Shown here one piece after another: positions 11,835 to 26,620 of a stretch of 64,000 bases of DNA. The notes beneath the pieces were generated by a model. It made no database searches. It worked only from the letters and a program-made list of their open reading frames with translations, and was not told the DNA's origin. Each line of letters begins with the position of its first letter. Position 1 is the first letter of the stretch. Source of the DNA: Stenopsyche tienmushanensis (lineage: Eukaryota; Arthropoda; Insecta; Trichoptera; Stenopsychidae); contig WACJ01000080.1 of assembly GCA_008973525.1 (NCBI GenBank), forward strand, positions 992,001 to 1,056,000. The letters are read 5' to 3'. Both the position numbers and the translations under genes were made by a program.

Positions 11835-14046
11835 CTTTCAATTTTTTTAGATGTGCTTTATTTTTTTCAATATGTTCTTATCATTGCACAAGTGTTCGCT
11901 GATCTCATTTGATTGCCGACCGCACTAAGTCACTCTATGCTATGAACTAAACCTGCAAGTAACCAAAATATTTTTAATACTACTCGTGACTTTTAATTGT
12001 ACAATCAACCAAGCGGTGAGCGAGCTGCGTCGAAGGAAAAAAAACAAGAAAAAATCATAATGCACAGCCAATATTTAATACATAAGAATCATACCTGAAA
12101 ACATCAACACAGACATGGCACAAATATATAATCAAATACGTATCATCGATGTCACAATATTAGGCCATGTGATGATTATACTGATTTAAATATCTCTAAT
12201 TTGCGCTTTTATGAAATTCGGAAGTTTGAATCCATACGAGTTGAATTTTCTGAACAATTAAAGTTGCGCGCGCAGACTAATTGTAAATCTTCTACGGCAC
12301 AATTAAGATCTGGCGTTAAAAAATATATTTAATACTTGCACTACTTTTTTTGTGAAATCATAACAAGTACTACAAGCGTGATAGAAAGTAGCTACTCTTT
12401 ATATGGCAACGTATTTACAAATCAAATTGCTTTTTCTCAGCATTTACGTAAGATAGAAATTCTTCAGTGTGTGACATACGAACGACTATTTATTATCTAG
12501 CACGTTGAAATAATTGTTTCAAGCATATTATTTGAATGAATACTTGGTTACATTTGTTGTCAATGATTGTATGTGTGTCCGTAGGAACGCTTTTATAAAC
12601 AAATAAACAAATATCGAATCTAAGTTCAAAGCGAGCTTTAGGGATCCATATCAAAATATTTCGAATTAATATAGTATTATATTTATATAATGTTATTAGT
12701 CAACTCTAAATATAAATAATAAATATTTTTCTTTTAAATATCATGTTGTATCCGAATTGTGAAGGGGGCAATATTCCCCTTGAATTGCGCAAGGCTTTAT
12801 TTCAGACGCAAAAACACATATCAAATAATACCTGTTTGTTGATCGGCATTGCATTTTTTCGAGCAGTTATGCAAAAAAATAAATTCTGCAATATATTTAT
12901 GTAATGGTCGATAAAATAAGCGAGTCGCAGTTATTTCGCGACGATATCTTTAATTAAATTGGTGTGTGCTTAGCTTGTGCTAATCTTCGGGCAATAAACA
13001 CTCTGTTCAAGTCCCATTTCGTATGCTCTTGGCAAAGAATAATTAAAAGCAATTAAGGTATTTGCCAAGACAATCTCTAAAACAAGACGCTACACATCCG
13101 CATGATAAGAAACTTTTCATATGCATTAGATTTTCTCAGTCTGGAGGTCAATAATCTAGACGCAATTGGTATCCACGTGGTACACGTGGGATCTCATTAT
13201 ATTAATCGTGCTAATTTCAACTAACCACAAGACAAACATTTGGATCTTTTGTATTTAAAACATCACATTTCCTTATTTGATAAGACATGGTGTTAAATAT
13301 CTAAGTTGTCGTATAAGTCTTTTTTTTTCAAATTTGCTTTGTGTATATGTGTTTAAGGATGTGTAACAATGAAAAAAGCTCCCAAACAGAATTGCATAAT
13401 AGTCAATTATATTAATTAAAATAATTCTGAAACCAAAAGTTAAAAAGATTCTTAATCTGTATGAGTATCGCTTTTACATAACACTCAATTGATGTTTTTT
13501 GTTTAAAAGTGACAAAATGGCGCTGGTTTAAAAAAAAGTTTGGAAAAGAACACCTTTTTTTGAAGGTATTTTTTAATGTAAAACATAAAATAAAATAATC
13601 ATTTTGACCGGATTTTGCAAACTGCCATAGCCATAAATGTGTAAAATAAGTTTGTAAATTTTCAAACCAATCGGTGACTTGGTTTTTCGAAATTCTTTCA
13701 ACACCATATGCAAAAATGTCGCTACGAATAAACGCGTTTAAACTTTTAAGTACTTAAAATTTGTTGAAAAGGAAAACATACTACTAATAAGTGATTCCAA
13801 CTCTATAAAGAAATCCTTCAGTTTTCTCAGCCTCGTCTATTTTGGCTGATTTGATCGATTCTGATCACGATTATTCTTAAAATAGGTTCAGATCCTTCGT
13901 TAAAATGTCAGCTTTAGTCGTGATTTTCAGTATTTTTTGTCAGAAAAAATATGTTTTGTATTAAAGACCATATGCAAGCGTTAAAACTCTTATTATTATT
14001 TCGAGTATTCAAATCAAGGCATCTTTCTAGTAAATTATCAGACTAA
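11835..14046. other. Upstream flank of the transporter; AT-rich
   Basis: The promoter of the minus-strand transporter gene must begin here or in an unseen 5'-UTR exon; no clear TATA or initiator is proposed. From about 13,480 to 13,760 the sequence (with ACGCGTTTAAACTTTT) looks like degraded repeat. Confidence 0.4.
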
Positions 14047-14082
14047 AGATTTATCTAATCATCATAATAATTAGATAAATCT
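14047..14082. repeat. Perfect 13-bp inverted repeat, 10-nt loop
   Basis: AGATTTATCTAAT at 14047-14059 and its exact reverse complement at 14070-14082. AT-rich; function unknown. Confidence 0.7.
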
Positions 14083-17000
14083 CTTATCAAGTTATTAGAT
14101 AGCTGTTCGATTTTCGAAGCGCTTCTTACAGAGCTTTTTCTTTTTGTGCCCTTACTATTCACTTTCTTATTCACCTTTTTTAAATCTGTCTTAACATTTT
14201 TTGACTAAATTTGCTCCCTTACTAGAACAAAGATAAGAAAGGTCCAAAATAGGAATCTCTGGCTGGCAAACAAAAGCAAGTAATGGGGCAAGTCTGCGAT
14301 TGCAGCGGTCTCAGAACCGTTGGGGCGCAATCTGAACAAAGTTATTCCTTCGAGCGCATTTCGCGAATTAGCTATAAAGCATTGAAATAATCTGAATTTC
14401 TTAACCAAAATTATAAACAACATTGTTAGAGATATGTACTTTCGAAAAATGGAATCTAAAAAAAAAATTGACATCATCAGTTGTATTATTATAGATCTTC
14501 GTTAAACATTCGAAGAATTGCCAACTTGGGTAAATTGATCAATTTTTAAAAAGCATCTTCATTCTGTGGGTAAAATTTAAATAAGGAATTTGAGCTGCCC
14601 ATGAATTGTCGCTAATCTTATAAGAGTAGTGGTAAATTGTCTACAATTAATGTGGTTTGAACAAGAGCGTATAAAAAAAGATCAATTTCAGTCAATAAGG
14701 AAAAAATATATACCAATGAGATAACATTATAAAATAAGTACGAAAAAAATTACTACTTTACTTAGAGCTTATATACGATTCATCTCAACACAGGCTATCC
14801 CACCCTCTGATTATTATTTTATAATATTTAGCAAATGATAAAAATGGATTACTTTCCGGTTCTTATAAATGCTGATATAAAGTACAATTACAAGTTTTCT
14901 CAATTTTATGCTATTTTTTTTGTTATGGCATATTTCATGCATCTCCAAACAATTAGTTCATGTTGATATGCATCTTTATACATATTCTTTGTTATTTTTG
15001 TAACGATCACGCAAGATCAATGCACGCAAACATGTTATTTTTTTATTTTTCTCTATGCGTGATGTTGTTCTACTAATTTTTTTTTTGTAATAGAATTATC
15101 CCAATAGGAGCGATAATCTGCCTCAATATTCGAACACTTAACAACACTTCCACCGAATGGGAGGCTGGAAAGGTAGTTGCGGGATAAAAATTCACATCAC
15201 ACGCGATTCCACAATTTGAAATTGGATAAATTGATAGAGGCAGTGCGGAACGGCTGCCAGCCCTGGGGCAAGGGTGCTCCACCCGTACACATTCGCCTAA
15301 GAGGAATTTTCAGATTCATTTTTTTTACTTCCACACGGCCCCCTCATTCTTCAGAGGGGTGTGTCGCCTAGCATGGAGCACTGTTTGATTTCACAGTGAA
15401 GTCACGTGCAGAATGTGAACATTGGTTGTAAATTCGCTAAAGAACATGTTCAGGCTGATTGGTCAGGACGATGTAAAATAAGCATGACAAAGAAGTAGGA
15501 AACGATAAAAACTACGCTACAAATAAGCCAGAAGCGTAGTGTGAAAATTTCGACACGCGTAAACCGGATGATGAAATTATTTACGATGTGTTTTGGTTAA
15601 TCGATTCTTAAAGACCTTGAATATGAATCACTATAGTCAATTAATGAATTACCTGTCGATATTTTGTTTATAAACAATATCTATTCGCTATGCTTAGATA
15701 GATTTAAATGATATCCCAATTAGAGATTTACTTCTGATGAAGAAATCACGGAAGATGATTTAGTTAGCACGTTGTAAAATCCCAAAATCGAAAGTTGTTC
15801 AAAACAAATAATTTGGATAGATTTATAAATTTGCACGCTAATTTAGACTTCATTAATGTGTTTTTCCGCAGTTCTAATTAATTACATAATAGAAAACATA
15901 TTTTTCAGTATCAATACTATATTGGACTATTTTATAAGTGTGCAATTGTTCTTTCCACGATGTAAGTATTAATCTTACGATGGAAAAATCAACATTCTCA
16001 TTAGATTCAAATTTATCTTTCGTCGAGTCCTTTTATAGGAACACAACGAAGGGCATGTAAGAAAATCAGTTTAAATAATGTTCCAATGTCAACCATTTCC
16101 TCCCTCAGAATCTATATATAAAGAGCGCAAAAAAAGTATTCGACATATTGCGTTATTAAGGCGTTTAGCATCGTTTTTTTGCCATAAAATATAAACGGGG
16201 GGAGTATTATAAAATAATATGCTTCGGTTTTTTTTCTTCTTCTTTTTCCGTCAATTATTTGTATTGCGGTGTAGCTTTCCCGCTGTGGATTATTGCGGGA
16301 TTCGATGGGGTGGAAAAATATTCTCCCATAAAACAATACACTCTGCTCATCCAAAAGTGAAATTTCCACATCTCCGAGGAGATGTTATGCTCGCAAGGAG
16401 CAGTTCATTTGAAACAATAAAACTCCACGCTTCAATTGTGTCTATGTGTGTAAAATTCAAAATTACCCGACGACAGTTCAAACGGCAGCCAAAGGCGGCT
16501 CGTGGAAGGAATAAATTATCATAAATAGAGCGCGATGAAACAAAGATTTTCAAGATACTGCCATACATTTTCGACTCAAATAAAAACACATTGAACAATA
16601 TTAAAAAGCATAAATGTTCATAACAACGAACATTTTTCCTTTATGTGTTTTCTTCGTTTTTAAAAAGCCTTCAATCCGGGTATCAATATTAATATAGACG
16701 ATGAATATCATTACATTTTCTCAGTGCTAATATTTAATAAAGACATGTTTGACATAGCAATAAAAATGACAAAGAGAGTATTTATAATACAAATAAACTG
16801 CGTGAAAAATATTTTTAATGTTTGGGCTTGAAGAGAATTTGCATTCGTTTTTATTAAAACTTTTAAAATACTTTTAAAAAAAAATATAATTACGAACTGA
16901 TTTTTCCTATTTTCCAAGCAATTTTTTAAACAAGATCATATTTAATCAAAACAGGCCATTTATAAAATCAATTATCCATGTGAAATATTTCATAGATCTT

Positions 17001-20000
17001 CAAAAATATATTTATTTGAAGAGAAGCTAACTGATTTGAATAATAAAACAGGTTAATATGGCAGTAGAAAAAAATTACCCTGCTTTTGGCAGTCAAAATG
17101 AAATGCTAATATTGTGATTAAAGCTCTTTAATCATCCAAAATAGTAACTCTTCTTTCAATAAGTTTGTAGGATATAGTTCGTCATAGAACGTCATAAAAC
17201 AACAACTTTTTGTTGTTTCATCAATTTTTGTAAATCAATGCGCATTGTTCTTATAAATTTGTCCAAATACATATTCATATTATTTAAAATGGATTGAAAA
17301 ATAGCTATTATGGTGAAAAAATCACTTCATCATTTTGATGGGGTCATCAATCCAGGTTTGATTTCATTATCGATAATTTGATTTAATTATGATTTGAGTA
17401 GGCTATACCATATACAAGACCTTTTCATATCATAATTTTGACTGCAATGACTCTTCAAAAATCTATTCATTATTATGCAAGTTAAACTTTGTTTTAAAGA
17501 CGTTTGTGCAAATTCAATGCCATCATCTTGATCAAAAGTGGTTTTAATAATCATTTACTTAAATTTTATATAAATTAATGTGCTTAATTTTCATATTGGT
17601 TATAATTATGCAATTAAATATGATGCATAGACCGTGACACTATTCAGCCATTTCTCATTGAAAGCATCCTAGATCATTATATCTGAAATGCAATTTTGTC
17701 AAGATTTAATGATGATGTGGATTAAAAGCACATCAACGTTAGCTTTTCTCTTAATTAACTCTAATGATTATGCTTCCTGTTTATAACTATCTTGCAGAGT
17801 GTCAATTAAGAATCAGTCCAACATCGTTATTAAGACTTATCAGCTTAGATCAGTTTTTTAAAAAGATAAACACCAACACTCATTATTTCAATAGCTTGAT
17901 ATAATAATCTTGAACTTACTCTTATAAACTATTCAAAGGCTGACATTGGTTAATCAACAATTCAAATTAACCTTCTTTAAAATCTTGACCTCATTTTTTT
18001 AAATAAAAAAATTGTTTACATGATTCGCCAATTCGCCAAAATCGTTTAAATATTACGACCGAATGCATGACGAATAAATTCGTCATATTCAGTATAATAT
18101 TTTTCAGCCTTGTGGGCTGCCAATGGGACAAATTTTGATTTGGCGAAAGTGGTTACAGTTGACGCGGCGCATACTACAGCTAATATTTTACGTTCGAATT
18201 TAGCAAATCGAGTAACCGCATTAGCTTCCGTTACCGCATACCACCCCCGATGCTTTATTTAAACTGAAGAACCACCCCTAAATTGGAGCGTGTGTGACTC
18301 GATTTATGCAGTCAATTCGTCGACGCCACCCGAATCATTTATACGAAATTTTATAGTGTCGGCCATACAAAGTCGTAAAAATTTTGCAAAAAAATTGATT
18401 TGCCGCGTATTTTTAGTCTGATTTAGAAGTGGTTCGAGCAATATCCGATATTTTACCGAATTATCTTTTATTATGTATCATCATCTTCGTGAGTTAGCCC
18501 GATGGTTGAAATTTCCTAATCTGTGTGTATTGATTTATTTCTTCATATGTGAATTTTTGTTATCTCGAGTTCTTGAAAGCAGATAAAAATTAGAATCAGG
18601 TCGATTGAATATGATTTTGATAAACGACAATACTATTATCAAGACAATGGGCGTCTAAAATAAAAAGTCTTCTCAAATTTGTATATCAATTATGTTTATG
18701 GATGCCAGACTCATTCAAAAATTTTGCATTAAATCTATACATGAACATTATAATATCTTAATCCGTATCTAATATATTCTATTGAATTTATTTCGCATGA
18801 TCTATTTAGATAATTTTTCTGGATTGATTATATAAATAAGCATCTTTGATACGTTTTTTGTTGATATATTTGATTTGTCATATCGAGGCTTTGGCTAATA
18901 AAAAAATATATTCAATAAAGGAAACAGCATTGACATAGAAAAAAATAGAATCAATAAACCTCCCCGTACTATGTACGAATGTATACGAGGAGTGAAACGT
19001 CGCAATTTTACATCTGCATAGTATTTTCTTCAATATCCTTCGTCCTCGTGTCCCACGTATGAAAACTTATACATCTCTTTCCTTATTCATTTTTCGCTCT
19101 GTATACACATCTACCTACATCCACCGGAAGGACATTCAAAATAAAATCCCAGGCTCCGTTTATCAAGTTATATCAAAAGGCTGTACAAGCCAAGGATTTA
19201 GAATACGTCCTCTTTGAGGTAAATACAGTCGATGCGCCGACTATTAAGAACATGCAAAATTTCATCAATATTGACTAACAAACATGAATATTTTCCATTT
19301 TATATTAAACTTCAGGAATATTTACCATTGTTCTTATTTATTAATTTAAAAAACTACCCTCTAAATCCATAATTTCATATCAAAATCAACATTGTTTGGT
19401 TGATATTTCATATTTGAATGGTTAAATCTGTTGATAAATATATATTTTGGTTGATAGAAATATATAAGAAATTCAAATGGAGCCTCTTTCAGACTGCAGG
19501 CGTACCGAATTTACTTATCCGAAGTATTTCTTTGTGGAAATAAACCGGATATGAAGAAAAATGTTTTTTTTCTATTGCGTTCCCTACGTACAAGCGCTAC
19601 ATGTGACGAACGTTAAACTAAAATACACATTTTATTGGTCGAAATATATTTTTTTGCCTTCATTTAGAAAAGATTTAACACCCCTGAAAGGATATGAGTC
19701 ATTAACTGCGAGAATCGATATAAACACTCTCGAAGAACGCTCTTAAGAATAATTATATCACTTAGTCGTCCAATGACCGAAGGCGATATATTTGCCATGA
19801 CCGAGTTTCAGTACATTTTCTTTAGCTCATGAGCATATATTATGAGAGAATATTAATAGTGTTTACGTGGATGAAAAAACATAAAGCCTGTTTCTAGATT
19901 GTAAAAGAACAAGAATTGTCCTTTTGAAAGGCAATCACCTTTGAAGCTGTTGGAATGATCAAAACACGCAAAATTAACAGCGATAAACTGACATAATATC

Positions 20001-23000
20001 AATATTTATTGATATACTTTATAAATATTTTTCTTGATTTTATTGGATATATTAATTAGCAACCAAAACTAGATAAAATGCGTTCTTAACAGCATGTCCA
20101 TTGAAGGTATGTGGCTAGACGTCAGCATTTGACCAACACAAGTTCAGTACAAATATTTTTTTAGATCTGTTTAATTTAATTATATTACACTGTACTTATC
20201 GTAAATAATGAAGTCTTGCATTATCAATGACATTTTTATTGGAGTTTTAATGATGTTCATATATCTAAGCAAGATGCTCAATGATTATGCATTTAAGATT
20301 GGGTAATTGTAATCGTTTTTACAAGACAAGATTGGGTCCTTTGCGCTAAATTGATAAAAAAAAGGCATGATACAAGTGCGCGTATCAAATTTCAATACAC
20401 GTGTTTCAATTTTTATCATTCGAGTCCCTCCCAAATAACCGCCCACCCCCCATTCCATCATGAGCATCCCTAAAAGCAAAACCATCATTTCCAAACATTC
20501 TGTGACTGAAATAAATATTCTGCAGACAAGAGAGTAGGCACTTTTATTATGCTGCCAAGGGATATACCTACCCTCTACCTGTTTATTTTAAATTCAAGAG
20601 TTACGTTCCACGTTTGGATATATGGAAATATGGAATAATATTTTTTTATACTGCGAAATATAAATATAAACATATCCCGAACGAAAACACAAAGAGAACG
20701 AGAGCGACTTTTATGAAAATATGAAGTCTCAAGGCGTCCCACCAAATAGAATATGATTCAAAGGGCGCTTTATTCTCTATGAAACTGAAGCTTTTTATTC
20801 ATGTTTATAGAACGAGCCGCCATTTTCTTAGAATGATGATGTTTTATATTCAATTCAAACGCGGAATTGATTAAATTAATACAATCCCAATACGCTCCAT
20901 ATTCGATGAAAATTTTCTGAATACGGCATAATAAAATGCTTGCATTACATTTGATTAACGTCTTCTAAATTATGAAAAAATATTAAGCATTTAAAAATAT
21001 ACGTAATCAATAGTCATTCATTATTCGCATACAAGACACAGGTATTTAGAAAATTGTATCTAAGTACTGAAGCTGCATGTTGATAGAAAATATAAGGCCA
21101 AATGTAATAGTATAGTAGCCAAAGACAATCTTGGCACATTGTCTAATAGCTAAAAAATCTTTTTTAATTCTTGTGTATTAAAAATTTTAAGTGCAAAGGT
21201 AAAAAATATTTATTTTTATTAATAATTACATGCTCAAATGAAATATCTATATATTATAGATCAATGGGCATATTAGGGCTATTAGCAGATTTAATGGCAT
21301 AGGATTTTTATTGTAATTCCAATCAAACATGAATCCATAATAAATCAATAGACGATGAAATGCAAGGAATATCACTGATCCTTCATTGTTTATTCTTGCA
21401 TAGCTTTGTTTAATCAGCAAAAACATGCATAGGAGACAAAACTCAGAAGGATGCTACTTACAATATTTATTCTACTTATCCTTAAAGTCTTCACTTTCTG
21501 GATCTTTTATAAGTTCAAATGAAAAATGTTTTTAACGACTCATAAGCATCATTAAGAATTTGACATCCACAAGTCAATTAAATTGGATGACTTGGAACAT
21601 CATAGAGTTGTTTATAACAATGCGATGTATGATATAAAATTTAATATTTTTTCATGTCTGAAATGTTTCGTAATATCGTGCGAAATAATAAAAAGGACGA
21701 CGAAGTCTGGCATGTTTCAATTTCTTTATTCGATAAAGTAACTCACGCCAAATTTATTCATAGTTCCAAGGACTATTTGCGTCCCTTTAACAGGTCGTCG
21801 AGGAGTTTCTTCCTGTTGGATGTTTAACAAGGGGCTGAAATCCGGTTGCAGTGGCGGCGAATGAGAGAGATGTTAAATGTTAAATCAATTTAGCATTCGA
21901 GTCACGTGACACACGTGCGCCTCTTGACAACTCGTTCCACCGCAAAACCTGAACAAGTATGCAGTTTCCACCCTTATATATATATATTTATTAATAAAAT
22001 AATAAAAGGGCACCCTTTTGCGTGGATGATGCCGGTTTTAGTTTTTTCTACGCGCGATCTTTTATAATTGTTTTTGTTCGATTAAGCTTCGAAGTCAGTT
22101 TGATCAATATTGATCCAAATATGATTTTATAAAATCAATTTTTTATATGTATTATATCGAAGGTCTGGCTAACAACGTATAAGAATAATGTGCATTTCAT
22201 CGGAAGTAATTTTTAAACAAAAATCCGTCACGAGGAGAAATTCTTTGTCCTCCATCCTTACCCTCGAGATGTGCTGTAGACATGATGGAAGCCGCGCAAG
22301 TTTTCCTCTAGAAAGTGTATTTATTTAGGCATGAATATGATATTTTTGCGCCGTATATTTTGTCCAAAAGACAAACAAGATACGTCTTTCCAATCCCCAT
22401 AGGTATAAATTTTCCATTTTCCCGTGTCTATTTTTCTTATCTCTCATACAAAACGAACTCCTATCTTTCACCCACCACACAGGGATACGGAGGTGAACCA
22501 ATCTACTGGGTATTTGCAACTAATATTCCTTTGTAAGCCATGATGCGTGATATACGTTTGAAAAAAAAAACGCTAAAAAGAACCTACAAAAGCCCTATTT
22601 GAATAATACGAGCATACTTGCAAACGTATCAATTTGTATGAGATAAATAAAAAATAACAGTCGAAATATTGAATGTAACAAATTTATATGCCGTTTTTTT
22701 TCACGTTAATATGATTTTTTTAAATATTTATATATAATAAATACAATATTTGGTTCTCCTGGTAGACTTCATACGCCGTGTATTATCATAAAGCGCTCAA
22801 TCGATTTATTTCAAAATATATAGGGAGGCAACGAGGCCTTTTTTATCTCACATGCGTCTTTGCCAAGAAGTTTATCTACAAAGAAATGGATTCAGATAGG
22901 ATGCTTTGCATATTTCAGCGAGGAAATAGTGAAGTATATCAGAATATTTTGGGATATCATTTTGGAACTCATTTTTTCCCTCATAACATCGCATCACGTA

Positions 23001-25820
23001 TGCGTGGATTTGGCAAATATTATTCCTCATATCTCAAAATATATTCTAATGAAAATATTATCCCATATCTTTAATGGCTATGGGACACATGAAAATGAAC
23101 GAAAACGTAACAATTGCGTGATCCACCCTTATAAATAGCCATTTTAAAAAATATACCCCTAGAAAATAAATTCAAAATATTACTACCAGTAGGATTTTCA
23201 CTGTATTAATATGTCCTAAAGCTATGCGATTACCACAAAAAATCGTGAAGAATTGAAATCCATAAAATATTAATAATTGATCCATATTACATTCAAATGC
23301 ACGTTGAATAGGATGAAAATATCAATAGTTTTTAATTCACCAAAATATATACGCAAATGTACCCAATGTTTAAGTATTGTTTATAGTTTATTTGATTAAG
23401 GGATGATTAAAAAATCAAAATTAATATAGATAATTTATGAGGATTTCATAATTTAGTGAATGAACTTATAATTGAATCAACGTGGTTTCGAATCTACATT
23501 AGGTATAATTAACGAAGAAAATGATATTTTTATAATACATATACAAATATATAGTCTAATATAGTCACGGGCGTTCCCAAAGAAACAAAGGCGACAGACA
23601 ATGCAATAATTTCGGCGATTATAAGAGCAATTTTTGACTAAAAATCGAGCAATTTGACAAGAATACGAAAATGTGCTGACATTAATTGAAATGTATATAA
23701 AAGGATTATATCCGTGTGTAAGGGCCTCATTTGTTACCCATAGGGCGTCAGATGTGACTCGGTTACCTCGTCCTTAATACATCACACTAAAATTTCGGTA
23801 AAAAGGGAGTGAGCACTTACCTCTCAGATAATCGAATGTCAAAAATAAAGGGATCCACCGTGAAAAATATAAGGTGAAATTCAAATAATTGGCAATTTAA
23901 AATGTCACGCGCAGCTTACACACCTTCGCTTTTTGTTAAACGCGATCGGAATATCCTTAAAAAGGAGGGTCCTGTCCTTATATTGAATATGTATTTATTT
24001 AACGTTGTGCCCTTACATCCTTTTTTCCTGCGAATATTTTCATGATCTTTTCTCGCGCGAAACAAAGAAAACGCATTTCTATATAAATTTATATCAGACA
24101 AGCGGAGTCTAATTTCGTTGCCTCAAAATATGCTTACTGTTATTCTGTTATTTAAATGAATGTGAAATATTGGAGAATTCTGGAGCGAAAGCCGTTTACG
24201 GCTACGTATTATGTCAACGTCACATTTACTGGGAATTGTTCTAATTCCTCCCTTTATGTCGATTTTTTACCCTCAAACTATAAACGGGGGAATATAAATT
24301 GAATGTGACTTATTTAAATTATATCGATTTTCCAGACATTCTATTGAGATAGTCAACTTACAGCCTTAAACTATATATACAGTCATACGATAAAAACACC
24401 TAAGACGTAAAATATACACAATGTGTTTAAAACTCAACGAGATAATCGGATTCATCCATAATTGTTATATTTTATATTTTTCATCTCCAATCAATAATTT
24501 CAAAAAAATGACAGACATTAACCAATCATAATAATACATTAAAGAGAATATTTTTCTCCAAAAACTGCTTATATACATAAGTAGATCTTCATGCATCTCT
24601 TCTTCTGATTGATAGTTAATTAAACAGGATTTGTATAGTTTTAAGAATCCATATTGATACAAATTAATTGAAATAAATAGCCATCTTTTATAAAAAACGG
24701 ATTATTTTTTAGTGTATACCACTATCGACACTATAAAGATTCGTAAATGAGTGTCTAATCACTATTTTGGTAATATATTGTTATTCAGCCAGACGTCTTA
24801 TAACGGTTCCATTAACCGTCATCGATTAATGAGTCATTTTTAATTTATACGAAATATGAATTATTTCACTTATTAAAACCTCGTCTGTTATATAGAGTAT
24901 CCCTAATTAATGAGAATGAGTTGATATTCTTGCTTTGACGATTGCAATTGATAGACATACTTCATATTATGTTCCATTTTAAATAGAAATTTTCATCATA
25001 ATATTAATATATCATAAAGTTGTCAAGATCTTTTTTATCATATTGCAAGTCCTAAAATCTTCTTAGAACTTGTTTTTATATTTAAATACTGTATAAAATA
25101 ATTGTATGGTATTTTTTGATACAAATTTGATTCAATGTCAAAACGAATAAGTCTGTATGAAATATTTACTAACTGACATATAATTAATAATAAGTTAATT
25201 ATTTAATTAACCTATGTACACTTATGCATTCATCTATTTACCAAAAAAAAATTAAAAAATGTATGAGACTCACACAGTAAAAATCAAAATACTTTGCTCA
25301 TTAAAAAAATGATAATATGTATTGTATTTTTTTTTTCTATATATTTGGTTAGAAGAAATGGTTGGCAAAAATATGAAGCTATGCTTGTGTAATATATAAT
25401 AAAATAGATACGCTACAATAAGTTGCTTTATGCTATGTATAGACATACACACAGTAGAGGTGGCGCGGCGCATGCGTGTAGTATGTCTATTATGTATACA
25501 ACGGAGACGGAGAAATTACAAACGATTCCTCATCTCTTTCTGACCAACTGCTACTTGGGGTTTTAGCCAATTTGCCCTACTTAGCCTATAGAAGTTTCAT
25601 TTTAAAAATGAGATATGTGTAATATGACAGCATTGGTTGATTTAACCGTCGAATAACGAGGCATAACTATAATAAAAATAGGTAATCAACTCTTCACTTT
25701 TTATTCGAAAAATATAGAAAATATGTGCTTTATGAATGTTGCAAAATGCATTTTATTTAAGTAGAACGAATCACGGTTACTATGTGTTAATACGAAGGAA
25801 AAACACAAGCAGATTGTATC
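14083..25820. other. 11.7-kb gene desert
   Basis: AT-rich throughout, with scattered short frames on both strands none of which has family motifs, splice-supported continuation or compositional contrast. Includes an alternating TA tract near 21,975. No mobile element ends were recognised. Confidence 0.5.
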
Positions 25821-26620
25821 CCTATGTTTACATGACATTGACCACGTCTTCCAGGTGGCAAATAAATTGTGCATGTGTATAAGAATTCCAGCGTAAAGAG
25901 GGAAAGTTGAGAAAGTGGTCGCGGAATGGGGTGAGCCTCCCCGCGTCTCGACGACCTCATTATTGCAGCGAAAAAAGCCGGCCGAGAAAAAGAAGCCCCT
26001 TTAAATAATAAAGGGGATATACCTATTAAGAAAAGCTGCGAAAATGAGAGGGGAGACATTTAAAAGCTCGGCGATGGAAGAGAGATGAAAGTGTTTACGC
26101 CGGCGCCCACCCGAAGCATTAAGCTTAGTAATAACTCCTTTATTCACAAACACCGGATGTTGCAGGCTTTTAATTTGCGAGCGGGACTTCCTCGTACGCC
26201 CGAGAGGGGTGATAATTTAATGCGCCACTATGAATAAGCCGGGGCTTCCAGTGATGAAGACCTTAACCTATCTCAAGCTATCGGCGCCGTTCGCACCGCC
26301 CTGCGTTAGCGTACGGCCGTCTCGCTCGCGCGCCTTCTCATTCATAATGGATTTAATTATCGTGTTGTACTTGCGTTACAGGAAACGTAAAGCGCGTTTT
26401 AAATAGGTTTTACACTACCTCGCCGCTGTGTAAAACAGTGGGTTAGGTCGCGGACCGCCATCTCGCGCCTCTCTTAAACAGGAGGACGGGGTGGTGTTAC
26501 AATTATATTTATTTGCTACTTGTGGAGCCTATTTATATGCCATTCCGGGGATTTCGAAGCCTTAACGATGTTTATCGAAGAGCTTTTGTATCGTCGAAAA
26601 ACATATAAAAGATAATTAAC
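25821..26620. other. GC- and CpG-rich non-coding block
   Basis: About 800 bp far richer in GC and CpG than anything adjacent; for example 26281-26345 has several CGCG/GCGC words, followed by TTTAATTATCG with a homeodomain-type TAATTA core. Open frames exist on both strands but resemble nothing and have no supporting splice context. It may be a regulatory element, a CpG-rich promoter of an unseen transcript, or a structured repeat. Confidence 0.45.
26407..26436. repeat. 9-bp inverted repeat in the CpG-dense block
   Basis: GTTTTACAC (26407-26415), a 12-nt loop, and GTGTAAAAC (26428-26436). It lies in the only strongly CpG-rich block of the window. Confidence 0.6.
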
